This document shows, piece after piece, positions 17,057 through 24,118 of a stretch of 45,356 nucleotides of DNA. The DNA is from Defluviitaleaceae bacterium (GTDB taxonomy: Bacteria; Bacillota; Clostridia; Lachnospirales; WQUN01). The DNA lies in contig WQSG01000021.1 in assembly GCA_009788055.1 (NCBI GenBank), positions 1 through 45,356 on the forward strand. Direction: 5' to 3'. The translations under genes and the position numbers were made by a program. Every line of letters begins with the position of its first letter. Position 1 is the first letter of the stretch. The notes beneath the pieces are model-generated. The model searched no databases and was not told where the DNA came from. It was given only the letters and a program-made list of their open reading frames with translations.

Positions 17057-19552
17057 TTAATTGGAATCGTAAAATTCCATGTTTATTTCTGTGCCGGGCG
17101 GAGAATCTTCGCGTTGTTCAGTCGGCAAGGAAAACAGAGCTATCACAGTCGCAACAACAGTAATAATGATGCTTATAACTGCAAAGATGACACTAATTAA
17201 GGCACTAATTGAATTGCTTGCCCTTGTAGTTTTGTGTGTCATGTCCAAAACGGAACAATTCATGTTGATGTTGTAAGCGATCATTGTTGGAGTTATCGAA
17301 ACCGCTATCCTTGTTGATGGCAATACATACTTGTTATTTGTTAAGGCAAGAGCCACTATTTTTGATTCTAATTCCATCTCGGACGGTTCTTGTTGCATAT
17401 TCCTGCGCAGCGCTTCTTTTGCCTCCCCGGCAAGAAGCACCTTGTACTTTATGTCGGGGTTTATACCTGTGTAGTCATCAAAGATATTTTTCAGCGTGTT
17501 ACGTATCACAACAATATAATCTGTTCTACTACGACCTTTCACGGCAACTGTGATTCTGCGATCATCTTCTTGGATTAGCGCAGTAGTGCTGTCATTGTAT
17601 TTATCGGATCTAAGTACGACACCTTTGCGCCATAAAAATTTATCGTCGAGTATTTCATCATTTCGCTGAACTATGACACGACAAATGATATTCGGGGGTA
17701 AAGATTTTTTTACCTCAAAACACATTACAAGACATTCATCGTCAGGAAATTCAGGAAGATTGTCCGGCATATCTTCCTGTAGTAATCCCGGTATATAAAT
17801 ACGTTCAGTGTTTGAGCCTTTAAAATACGCCAGTTCATAAATGCGCATCAGCCGGAAGAGGTCTTTTACCTTTGCAGGTGGGTATTCATAGTTATGTTCC
17901 TTTAACTTCATTACACCATAATCAATGGTTATACTGCTCCGCTGTTCATTGTATCCGGCATTAATAATCCTGTAAATACCGGACATAATCCAATCGGGGT
18001 TGAGGATGAGAGTATTAAAATCTCCAAGGTCATCTTTGCTGTACCAAAGGCAAACACCTAGGGTGTGCAAATCCTCTAATATTGCTTCCGAACGCGCAGA
18101 TGATACACCATATTTAGACGCAATTTCGCTAAACATATGGAGGGTAATATGCGTGGTATTATCCTCAAACAGCTTACGTAATTCCGCCTTGATTTTATAT
18201 GCCTCCACTGAAATTATCTGACTATTCCAAGACACATTAAATCTCACCAAGTCCATAACAGTTTGCCGAAATTCTTTTATGCTGTTTTCATTTGCTATAT
18301 TAACATGGTAGTAATCAACGATAAATGGATACTCTTTTTTAAGGGAGTTTTTTGGAATATCCGCTCTACAATTGTCTTGTTCATTTATCAAAAACAGCAC
18401 AGGCGAATCGCCACCATATATACGTATTTGTTCAAGCCAGTAGGCGGGGTCGTTATTGCGCTCTATGCGCCCATTGTATACATAAATATATAAACAGCGC
18501 GTAGTCATAAAACAGCGATATGTCGAATGGGTTATTGAATGTCCCGCAAAATCCCAAATATATGCGCTCATATCCCTACCGTCGTTCCCCCTGAACTTCC
18601 ATAGAGATGTTATTACCCCTTCGGTACTTTCTTGTTCTCTTGGCAAATCCGCATTAATGTCAAGAAGTTTTCGTGCAAGGCTCGTTTTGCCCGCACCTTT
18701 GTCACCTAGTATAATTATACGAGCTTCGTTAAGTTGCGCAACATCTTCGCCTAAATTTTCAAGATAAATCCCGACTGCTGCCGCGCCTTGTTCCCTTGTT
18801 TCATCTGGTACATTAAAGCGACGTCTAAGTTCAGATTCAACAACAACAAAGCCATTGGCAAATAAATTTTCGTAAAGATTTGACCAGTATACACAGTCTA
18901 ATTCTTTTAAGACCTTTAAGAAATCATGCCATATTTGACCGTATATGCTTACGTCATTATTTAATTGACATTCACTATTCTTTTCTATGCTGTCTATATC
19001 ATTGAAGATAATACTTTTTATATTCTCACTAATATTAGTGTCCCCAACAATAGTAACGAAAGCATTGATGGCGGCATCAATGATAGCGGTAGCCGCCGCA
19101 GTAGCATAAGTCGCAGATTCGTCCTGTATGGAATCATAGAATGCGTAGGCAACTGCAGTGCCATATGTGGTAGCTGCAGTAGTAGCGACGGCAGAAGTGG
19201 ATACAGATTTAACGTTTTTTGCGGATGAAGACGCAGTATTTATTATTTGTGATGTATTAAAATTGTTCAAGGTAAAAGCACTAGCAATATCAATGGCACA
19301 GAACAATGACAATAAATATTGTTGTTTGTTGGGTTTTTCCAGATAGTTAAATTCCTGCTCACAGCTCAAAAACGGTAATACCCTCACTGCACAAATCCAT
19401 GTAAACAGTAATGCTTGCTTAGGGCTAAAACTTGATAATAATCTGCGTCCCTCATTTCGGCGGCTATTTCTTTCTTCTTCTGAATTATATACGGTCACAC
19501 CAACACAACCTCTCTTTATTTCTTGGAATCGAAGGATATTCATACCAAACAA
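17057..19552 (-). CDS. Roc-COR-type GTPase with Ala-rich N-terminus and C-terminal membrane anchor
   Basis: The protein has 831 residues. Residues 40-190 are helical and Ala/Ser/Thr-rich, starting with a LLFTWICAVRVLPFL segment that recalls the Imm5-like helical domain of some immunity proteins. The Roc GTPase follows with G1 GDKGAGKTS near 282, G3 WDFAGH near 334 and a variant G4 INEQDN near 380. A COR-like region (about 430-640) has winged-helix-like strands and LNPDWIMSGIYRII. A hydrophobic helix (about 780-805) precedes a short tail, so the C-terminus is membrane-attached. TTG 19552 has AGGA nine bases upstream; ATG 19543 is the alternative. It follows a small membrane protein gene and is visibly AT-richer than the core genes, suggesting transfer. 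Bacterial Roc proteins with membrane ends occur in conflict systems; a defence role is inference. Confidence 0.85.
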   Translation of the reverse strand: MFGMNILRFQEIKRGCVGVTVYNSEEERNSRRNEGRRLLSSFSPKQALLFTWICAVRVLPFLSCEQEFNYLEKPNKQQYLLSLFCAIDIASAFTLNNFNTSQIINTASSSAKNVKSVSTSAVATTAATTYGTAVAYAFYDSIQDESATYATAAATAIIDAAINAFVTIVGDTNISENIKSIIFNDIDSIEKNSECQLNNDVSIYGQIWHDFLKVLKELDCVYWSNLYENLFANGFVVVESELRRRFNVPDETREQGAAAVGIYLENLGEDVAQLNEARIIILGDKGAGKTSLARKLLDINADLPREQESTEGVITSLWKFRGNDGRDMSAYIWDFAGHSITHSTYRCFMTTRCLYIYVYNGRIERNNDPAYWLEQIRIYGGDSPVLFLINEQDNCRADIPKNSLKKEYPFIVDYYHVNIANENSIKEFRQTVMDLVRFNVSWNSQIISVEAYKIKAELRKLFEDNTTHITLHMFSEIASKYGVSSARSEAILEDLHTLGVCLWYSKDDLGDFNTLILNPDWIMSGIYRIINAGYNEQRSSITIDYGVMKLKEHNYEYPPAKVKDLFRLMRIYELAYFKGSNTERIYIPGLLQEDMPDNLPEFPDDECLVMCFEVKKSLPPNIICRVIVQRNDEILDDKFLWRKGVVLRSDKYNDSTTALIQEDDRRITVAVKGRSRTDYIVVIRNTLKNIFDDYTGINPDIKYKVLLAGEAKEALRRNMQQEPSEMELESKIVALALTNNKYVLPSTRIAVSITPTMIAYNINMNCSVLDMTHKTTRASNSISALISVIFAVISIIITVVATVIALFSLPTEQREDSPPGTEINMEFYDSN

Positions 19553-19563
19553 TATGTTTAATC

Positions 19564-20007
19564 CTATTCAAAACTAATCACCCCTGCAACTCCGCTTATC
19601 AGACTTGCAACTAAAAAGGACACCGGCATTAATCCCATGTACTCCGCCTTGTTGTCTATGAGTATACCTCCATATAATATTGCCGGAAGCACGATAGTTA
19701 AAAAAGATGCCAAATAAAGCAACTCCCATATTGTTTGTGACAAGCCCTCTTCGGATTGCAGGACATTTTTTTCTGATTGGGGGAGTTTATCGTTTGTTTG
19801 TATTTTATCTTTTTTATTTATTATTAATGTACGCAATGTAGTTGATGATATAACAATACACGCAAATAAAATTTCACTCGCAAATCTATTTTCTCCCCTA
19901 TCGAGCCCCCAAAATAAACTAACTATGCCAATGGATATCAAAGGGAGGAACGCAGATAAAACAGTGAAACAAACCCATCTAATTATCTTATTTATAGCTT
20001 TTATCAT
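19564..20007 (-). CDS. Four-helix membrane protein paired with the Roc GTPase
   Basis: This 147-residue protein has four hydrophobic helices, at about residues 10-34, 43-63, 94-115 and 124-146. A polar, Lys/Glu-rich loop (about 65-90) separates the second and third. No signal peptide or enzymatic motif is seen and the family is not recognised. Its stop lies within the ribosome binding site of the downstream GTPase gene, 12 bases from that start, so both are read from one transcript. The pair could form a membrane complex in which the GTPase controls a small pore-like protein. That is inference from size, topology and spacing. Confidence 0.7.
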   Translation of the reverse strand: MIKAINKIIRWVCFTVLSAFLPLISIGIVSLFWGLDRGENRFASEILFACIVISSTTLRTLIINKKDKIQTNDKLPQSEKNVLQSEEGLSQTIWELLYLASFLTIVLPAILYGGILIDNKAEYMGLMPVSFLVASLISGVAGVISFE

Positions 20008-20416
20008 ACAAGTTCACCACTTCAATCTTTTGTGAGTTAATCAGCATTTCTAAGGCTTGACGATTGAATACATCATACGTCCGCCTATGCTACTTTTGCG
20101 AAGAAATATATGGCTTAAAGCACTTGTTGTAAAACTTTCAATGTTCACACAGCGCATACGAATCCTTTGATGCACATGGCTAATTTATTATATCATATAT
20201 ACAAACCACTGGTAAGCACCACAGCACAGACACTGCTATATTTGACTGTTAGCGGAGAACAATGGTGAAGTGAAAGGTCGTATATATTTACATAATAAGT
20301 TCTTAATCTTGTCTCTCATGCGTATCATTACCTTGTAATCACACGAGTATTGCCCCTGCTCTAAGCCTTGCGAGCAACAGCCCGTCTTGCAGAACGAAAA
20401 CCATGGAGGTGTACAT
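20008..20416. other. Intergenic region between divergent accessory operons
   Basis: I see no convincing gene in this AT-rich gap. It carries the promoter for the Roc GTPase pair on the minus strand (20187-20215). A minus-strand open frame at 20236-20514 overlaps the small membrane protein gene and has no ribosome binding site. No terminator-grade hairpin or inverted repeat was found. Confidence 0.5.
20187..20215 (-). promoter_or_regulatory. Sigma-A-like promoter for the membrane protein/Roc GTPase pair
   Basis: On the minus strand TATAAT (20187-20192) follows TTACCA (20210-20215) at 17 bases spacing. It lies about 180 bases before the start of the small membrane protein gene. The -35 box matches consensus at four of six positions. 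Confidence 0.5.
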
Positions 20417-20626
20417 ATGCGCGAATTCATGTTCCTAATCGTAGAATTAATGGCAATTGCCGTACTGCAAATGATTATAGGCAATATTTTGGACGAGGTA
20501 TCGCAAAAACGCACAATAAAGCTGATAAATGTCGCGTGTATTTTAATTAGCTATTTCTTATTGCTAAGATATGTGTATAATCATTTCTTGGGGGAAATAA
20601 CTACCATGGTGAATTTTTATTTTTAA
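20417..20626 (+). CDS. Small two-helix membrane protein
   Basis: The 69-residue product consists of two hydrophobic helices (about 3-22 and 36-54) joined by a polar turn with DEVSQKRT. GGAGGTG at 20405-20411 is an excellent ribosome binding site for ATG 20417. It is followed 20 bases later by the antitoxin gene on the same strand. No family is recognised. Small hydrophobic proteins next to toxin-antitoxin pairs may be toxins themselves or carry-over from the AT-rich island; neither can be decided here. Confidence 0.6.
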   Translation: MREFMFLIVELMAIAVLQMIIGNILDEVSQKRTIKLINVACILISYFLLLRYVYNHFLGEITTMVNFYF

Positions 20627-20646
20627 TACACGGAAGGGGCATGAAT

Positions 20647-20943
20647 ATGCAAGCAGTAAGCGGCTATCTTTCCAACGGACTGTTTACACCAAACGACGGG
20701 GCAGAACTGCCAAACCATGCACGTGTTAAACTGGTCATAGAAGAAGTGCTTGAAAAACCGCAATCGGCAGAAATTGTCCCGTTTAAATTAAGTGATGCGG
20801 AACGGGAAGCACGGCTTGAAGGGCTAAAAAATGTCGAACGATTGCTGGAGCTTTCCAGAGACGAAAATATTTTGCTGGAGAACTTTCCAAAGCAAGGGCT
20901 TATGCGAGTAGATTACGGCGAAGAGTGGTTCGACAAGGACTAA
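20647..20943 (+). CDS. Antitoxin of a PIN-domain toxin-antitoxin pair
   Basis: This 98-residue protein begins MQAVSGYLSNGLF with LPNHARVKLVIEE, a short AbrB-like beta-rich segment typical of antitoxins that begin by describing a small dimerising domain. A charged helical C-terminus follows (SDAEREARLEGLKNVERLL) and would contact the toxin. GGAAGGGG lies seven bases before ATG 20647; ATG 20641 is too close to it. The PIN toxin gene begins 24 bases after its stop. The family name is not certain, but the pairing and size are typical. Confidence 0.75.
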   Translation: MQAVSGYLSNGLFTPNDGAELPNHARVKLVIEEVLEKPQSAEIVPFKLSDAEREARLEGLKNVERLLELSRDENILLENFPKQGLMRVDYGEEWFDKD

Positions 20944-20967
20944 AGATTTACTTGATTGAGGTGGGGC

Positions 20968-21408
20968 ATGGTTTATGTATTGGATACCAATGTGGTGCTG
21001 CATTATCTGCGCGAGGATGCAAGTGTTGTAAAACATTATGTCAATGCCGTCTCGGATGGTTGCGCACTTCTTATCCCCCGCGCAGTAGATTATGAAGTTT
21101 GCCGCGGCATTGAAATGATATCTGCAACAAAAAAAGCCGCCACATACAATGAAATGACCAAACCCTCCCCATCGGGGCAATGCAAAGTAGTTGACATGGG
21201 CGAAACGGTTTGGGAAACTGCAAAGAGAATCTATATTGAGTTGCGTAAAAAACATCTTACCGTAGGCGAAATCGACATTCTGATAGGGGCATTTTGTTTG
21301 CAATATAATTACACACTTGTAACGGCAAATACAAAGGACTTCCAAAACATGAGCGGGTTAAAGCTTGTGAATTGGTGGGACAGACAACAGGAAGGAAAAT
21401 TAAAATGA
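20968..21408 (+). CDS. PIN-domain RNase toxin, VapC-like
   Basis: The 146-residue protein is a PIN-domain nuclease. The acidic metal-binding residues are visible as D6 (VLDTN), E43 (YEVCRG), E101/D103 (GEIDILIGAF) and D124 (TANTKDF). Such toxins cut tRNA or rRNA when free of their antitoxin. GAGGTGGGG precedes ATG 20968. The catalytic set is complete, so the toxin is predicted active. Its stop overlaps the argS start by four bases (ATGA), which couples an RNase toxin to an essential tRNA synthetase gene. Confidence 0.85.
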   Translation: MVYVLDTNVVLHYLREDASVVKHYVNAVSDGCALLIPRAVDYEVCRGIEMISATKKAATYNEMTKPSPSGQCKVVDMGETVWETAKRIYIELRKKHLTVGEIDILIGAFCLQYNYTLVTANTKDFQNMSGLKLVNWWDRQQEGKLK

Positions 21409-23108
21409 CAACAAATTTCAAGCACGAATTAGCGGAGATTTTGGCAAAGCACATAAACCTGTCGGTGCAGGAGACGGAAGCGGCGATAGAAATTCCGACG
21501 GATTCACGGCTGGGGCATTTTGCGTTCCCGTGTTTTTCGCTGGCGAAGGTGCTGCGCAAAGCACCGCCTGTAATCGCGGCAGAGCTTGCGGAAAAAATTT
21601 CCCAAAGCCGCCCCGCGTGGCTGGGACAAGCCGTGGCAACAGGGCCGTATGTAAATTTCTTTTTCGACCGCGCGGCGTTTACGGGCGCGGTATTACAAGA
21701 AGTATCTGCGCAGGGCGAAAGCTACGGCGGAAGCCGCGAGGGTGCGGGGCAAACCGTTCTGGTGGAATATTCGTCGCCCAATATCGCAAAGCACTTTCAT
21801 ATTGGGCATTTGGGTTCGACAATTATTGGTAAAACGCTGGACAATATCTTTCGCTTTTTGGGGTACGATGTCACCAGTTTAAACCACCTTGGCGACTGGG
21901 GAACGCAGTTTGGCAAGCTAATCACGGCGTATTTGAAATGGGGAAGCGAGGAGGAAATTACGAAAACGGAAATTTCAGGTCTTGTGAAACTATATGTGCA
22001 GTTCCACGAAGAAGCGGACAAAGACCCCTCCTTAAATGATGAAGCCCGCTCATGGGTGGTTAAAATGCAAGACGGAGACGAAGAAGGTCTACGCATTTGG
22101 AAATGGTTTTGCGATTTAAGCATGAAAGAATACCAGCGCATTTACGACCGCCTAAACGTAAGTTTCGACCTTATTCGCGGCGAAAGCTACTACAACGGCA
22201 AAATGGAAGCCATTGCCGAAGAACTGCAAGAAAAAGGCTTACTAATCGAAAGCGACGGCGCGAAAATCGTAGACCTTGAAGCCCACGGAATGCCGCCCTG
22301 TCTAATTTTGCGCTCCGACGGCGGAACGCTCTATCCCACCCGCGACATAGCCGCCGCGCTGGACAGATACAACACATTCAAATTCCACAAAAACCTATAT
22401 GTAACAGGCAACGAGCAAAGTCTGCACTTTGCACAATGGATGAAAGTAGTCGAATTAATGGGCTACGACTGGGCAAAAGGTCTGGAGCATATCCCATACG
22501 GAATGTATCTTTTTGAAAGCGGAAAAATGTCCACACGGCGCGGCGATGTCATAAAAATGGAAGACCTCCTAGATGAAGCCACCGCAAAAACCCTAGCCAT
22601 CATAAACGAAAAAAATCCCTCTCTTGAGAACAAAGAAACCGTTGCAGAACAAGTCGGCGTTGGCGCATTAAAATTCAACAAGCTATACAATTCCCGCGCA
22701 AAAGATACCATGTTCGACTGGGACAGAATGCTAAACTTCGAGGGCGAAACAGGCCCCTATGTACAATACACCCACGCCCGCGCTTGCAGTGTTCTGCGCA
22801 AAGCGGGCATCACGCCAACCACCCCCGACCCCGCCTCCCTAACAGAGGACGAGCCTTTTGAAGTAACCCGCCTACTCTACAGCTTCCCCGACAAAATACG
22901 CGACGCCGCCGTAAAATACGAACCCTTCATTATAGCCCGCCACATGGTTGCCCTTGCGCAAGCATACAACGCCTTCTACCACAAGCACCAAATCCTCTGC
23001 GACAACGAGCAAACACGCAACGCCCGCCTTTCCCTCACCAACGCAACTCGCCAAGTTCTAAAAACAGGGCTGGCACTACTGGGCATTGACGCACCTGTTG
23101 TGATGTAA
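21405..23108 (+). CDS. argS: Arginyl-tRNA synthetase
   Basis: This 567-residue class Ia enzyme charges tRNA-Arg. The N-terminal additional domain is followed by the HIGH motif in FHIGHLGS near residue 130 and the KMSK equivalent KMSTRRGD near 374. The C-terminal helical anticodon-binding domain ends normally. ATG 21405 overlaps the PIN toxin stop, and AGGAAGG lies a few bases upstream inside the toxin gene. No T-box leader is present. It is full length for the family. Expression appears to depend on the toxin-antitoxin transcript unless a promoter lies inside those genes. Confidence 0.96.
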   Translation: MTTNFKHELAEILAKHINLSVQETEAAIEIPTDSRLGHFAFPCFSLAKVLRKAPPVIAAELAEKISQSRPAWLGQAVATGPYVNFFFDRAAFTGAVLQEVSAQGESYGGSREGAGQTVLVEYSSPNIAKHFHIGHLGSTIIGKTLDNIFRFLGYDVTSLNHLGDWGTQFGKLITAYLKWGSEEEITKTEISGLVKLYVQFHEEADKDPSLNDEARSWVVKMQDGDEEGLRIWKWFCDLSMKEYQRIYDRLNVSFDLIRGESYYNGKMEAIAEELQEKGLLIESDGAKIVDLEAHGMPPCLILRSDGGTLYPTRDIAAALDRYNTFKFHKNLYVTGNEQSLHFAQWMKVVELMGYDWAKGLEHIPYGMYLFESGKMSTRRGDVIKMEDLLDEATAKTLAIINEKNPSLENKETVAEQVGVGALKFNKLYNSRAKDTMFDWDRMLNFEGETGPYVQYTHARACSVLRKAGITPTTPDPASLTEDEPFEVTRLLYSFPDKIRDAAVKYEPFIIARHMVALAQAYNAFYHKHQILCDNEQTRNARLSLTNATRQVLKTGLALLGIDAPVVM

Positions 23109-23134
23109 CCCACTACGAGAGGGGCATGAGTACG

Positions 23135-23305
23135 ATGAAAACCATTTCATCCCTGCAAGAATTGTCTCTACCGCCAAAGCATCAGCGGTTTATTTCGGAA
23201 TTCTTGAACAATGCGCGGCAAATAGACACATTTGATAAAATTGACAGAGATTACGTTGACACAGACTGTCAAGCAACAATTGACGACCTTCAAAAGAAAG
23301 TTTGA
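23135..23305 (+). CDS. Short ORF, possible remnant of a nucleotidyltransferase gene
   Basis: A 56-residue frame follows argS by 26 bases, with GAGAGGGG about ten bases upstream of ATG 23135 (ATG 23126 is too close). The start MKTISSLQELSLPP, followed by RFISEFLNNARQID, resembles the N-terminus of MNT-type nucleotidyltransferases, but the catalytic GSxxRG and DxD region is absent. The end is charged (DRDYVDTDCQATIDDL). It could be an internally deleted remnant or a genuine small protein. A terminator directly follows the stop, so the frame lies within a transcribed unit. The resemblance is from memory and needs a search. Confidence 0.45.
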   Translation: MKTISSLQELSLPPKHQRFISEFLNNARQIDTFDKIDRDYVDTDCQATIDDLQKKV

Positions 23306-23336
23306 AAAAAACGCCCGCTAATGCAGGGCGTTTTTC
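23306..23336 (+). terminator. Intrinsic terminator after the argS unit
   Basis: AAACGCCC pairs with GGGCGTTT around GCTAATGCA, followed by a T-run, directly after the short ORF stop. It closes the 20417-23305 operon. Confidence 0.8.
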
Positions 23337-23367
23337 ATAGTCTCAATTTGGATTTAGCACAGGATTG

Positions 23368-23721
23368 CTAAAAATTTGCAACAAATTCCGCCAACATAGA
23401 AAGTTCTTTTATGCACGCTTGCCATTCTTTTGCGGCGGCGGTGGCTTCCGCATAATGCGACGGAAGGTCAATGTTTAAGTAAAATTCGATGGATTCAGTG
23501 CAATGCACGCTCCATTTTGCAACATCTTCTGCATATTTATATTTTGCGGTCCGCAAGCCGTAGCTATAATCACCGCGTTGGTTATTAATCGTATCTTCTG
23601 TCTTTAGCGCGGCAAATTTTTCTTTCAGTGTTACCCGCAATTCTACCAACGTGTTGAGGAAGTTGGATTCTTTGTCGTGTTTTCGCCTTTCTTCAAATAG
23701 TTGCAACAACCCATTGTCCAT
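23368..23721 (-). CDS. Hypothetical helical protein
   Basis: The 117-residue protein is charged and mostly helical (LLQLFEERRKHDKESNFLN, then LKEKFAALKTE). A YSYGLRTAKYKYAEDVAKW stretch lies in the middle. No membrane helix, signal or known motif is seen. ATG 23721 is preceded by AGGGGG at five bases. It stands alone, tail to tail with the argS unit, and the region upstream is rich in hairpins. The family is not recognised. Confidence 0.65.
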   Translation of the reverse strand: MDNGLLQLFEERRKHDKESNFLNTLVELRVTLKEKFAALKTEDTINNQRGDYSYGLRTAKYKYAEDVAKWSVHCTESIEFYLNIDLPSHYAEATAAAKEWQACIKELSMLAEFVANF

Positions 23722-23897
23722 GATTTCCCCCTTAGTTTTCCGCAACCGCACACCCCACAGGGGAAAGAATTTCCCCGTGGGTTATGCATTCTAAAAAAGG
23801 TGTGCAAGGACGGCAAAAACTGCCATCACCTACACACCACATAATCAAATAAAACACACATACACCCCAAAGCTAACGCCAAAAACATAGCGTTTTC
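23722..23897. other. Hairpin-rich intergenic segment
   Basis: Three hairpins are visible. CCCACAGGGGAAA at 23754 pairs with TTTCCCCGTGGG ending at 23781. GGTGTG near 23801 pairs with CACACC near 23840, enclosing GGCA/TGCC. AACGC pairs with GCGTT near 23876-23896. No gene is seen. On the minus strand these would lie in the leader of the 23368-23721 gene. Confidence 0.45.
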
Positions 23898-23926
23898 TTG
23901 AAATGGGGGTAAAACAGTGCTAAACT
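23898..23926 (+). promoter_or_regulatory. Sigma-A-like promoter for the structured leader and parC
   Basis: TTGAAA at 23898-23903 and TAAACT at 23921-23926 are separated by 17 bases. The predicted start near 23933 coincides with the 5' strand of the outer helix of the RNA candidate that follows. Confidence 0.55.
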
Positions 23927-23932
23927 GTGATT

Positions 23933-24031
23933 GTTAGTGGTGGGCGCAAGCCCGTGTGTGATAGGCGATGTCGTAAATCCCTACACTCGCCGTGGGGTGG
24001 GCAAACACCTCACGGTCACTACGCTTTGTAG
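23933..24031 (+). ncRNA. Candidate multibranch structured RNA (leader of parC or independent)
   Basis: Four helices form a closed junction. P1 TAGTG (23935-23939) pairs with CACTA (24017-24021). P2 GGGC-GCAA-GCCC (23942-23953) is a GNRA-capped hairpin. P3 pairs GGCGA (23964-23968) with TCGCC (23987-23991). P4 pairs CCGTGGGGTG (23990-23999) with CACCTCACGG (24006-24015), one G-U pair; P3 and P4 compete for two bases. CTAC (24019-24022) can instead pair with GTAG (24028-24031), competing with P1. It matches no riboswitch class I know. About 88 bases separate it from the parC start. Confidence 0.45.
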
Positions 24032-24118
24032 CTTGACACATATTAGCATACTTTTGCCGTTGGGTGCAAATTTCTTTTTACTGCAAAGGCAGAACCGTAA
24101 ACAAAGGACTGACTTCAC

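Noticed and set aside
20236-20514. Minus-strand frame overlapping the small membrane protein gene
   Set aside because: It has no ribosome binding site and covers a plus-strand gene with a strong one.
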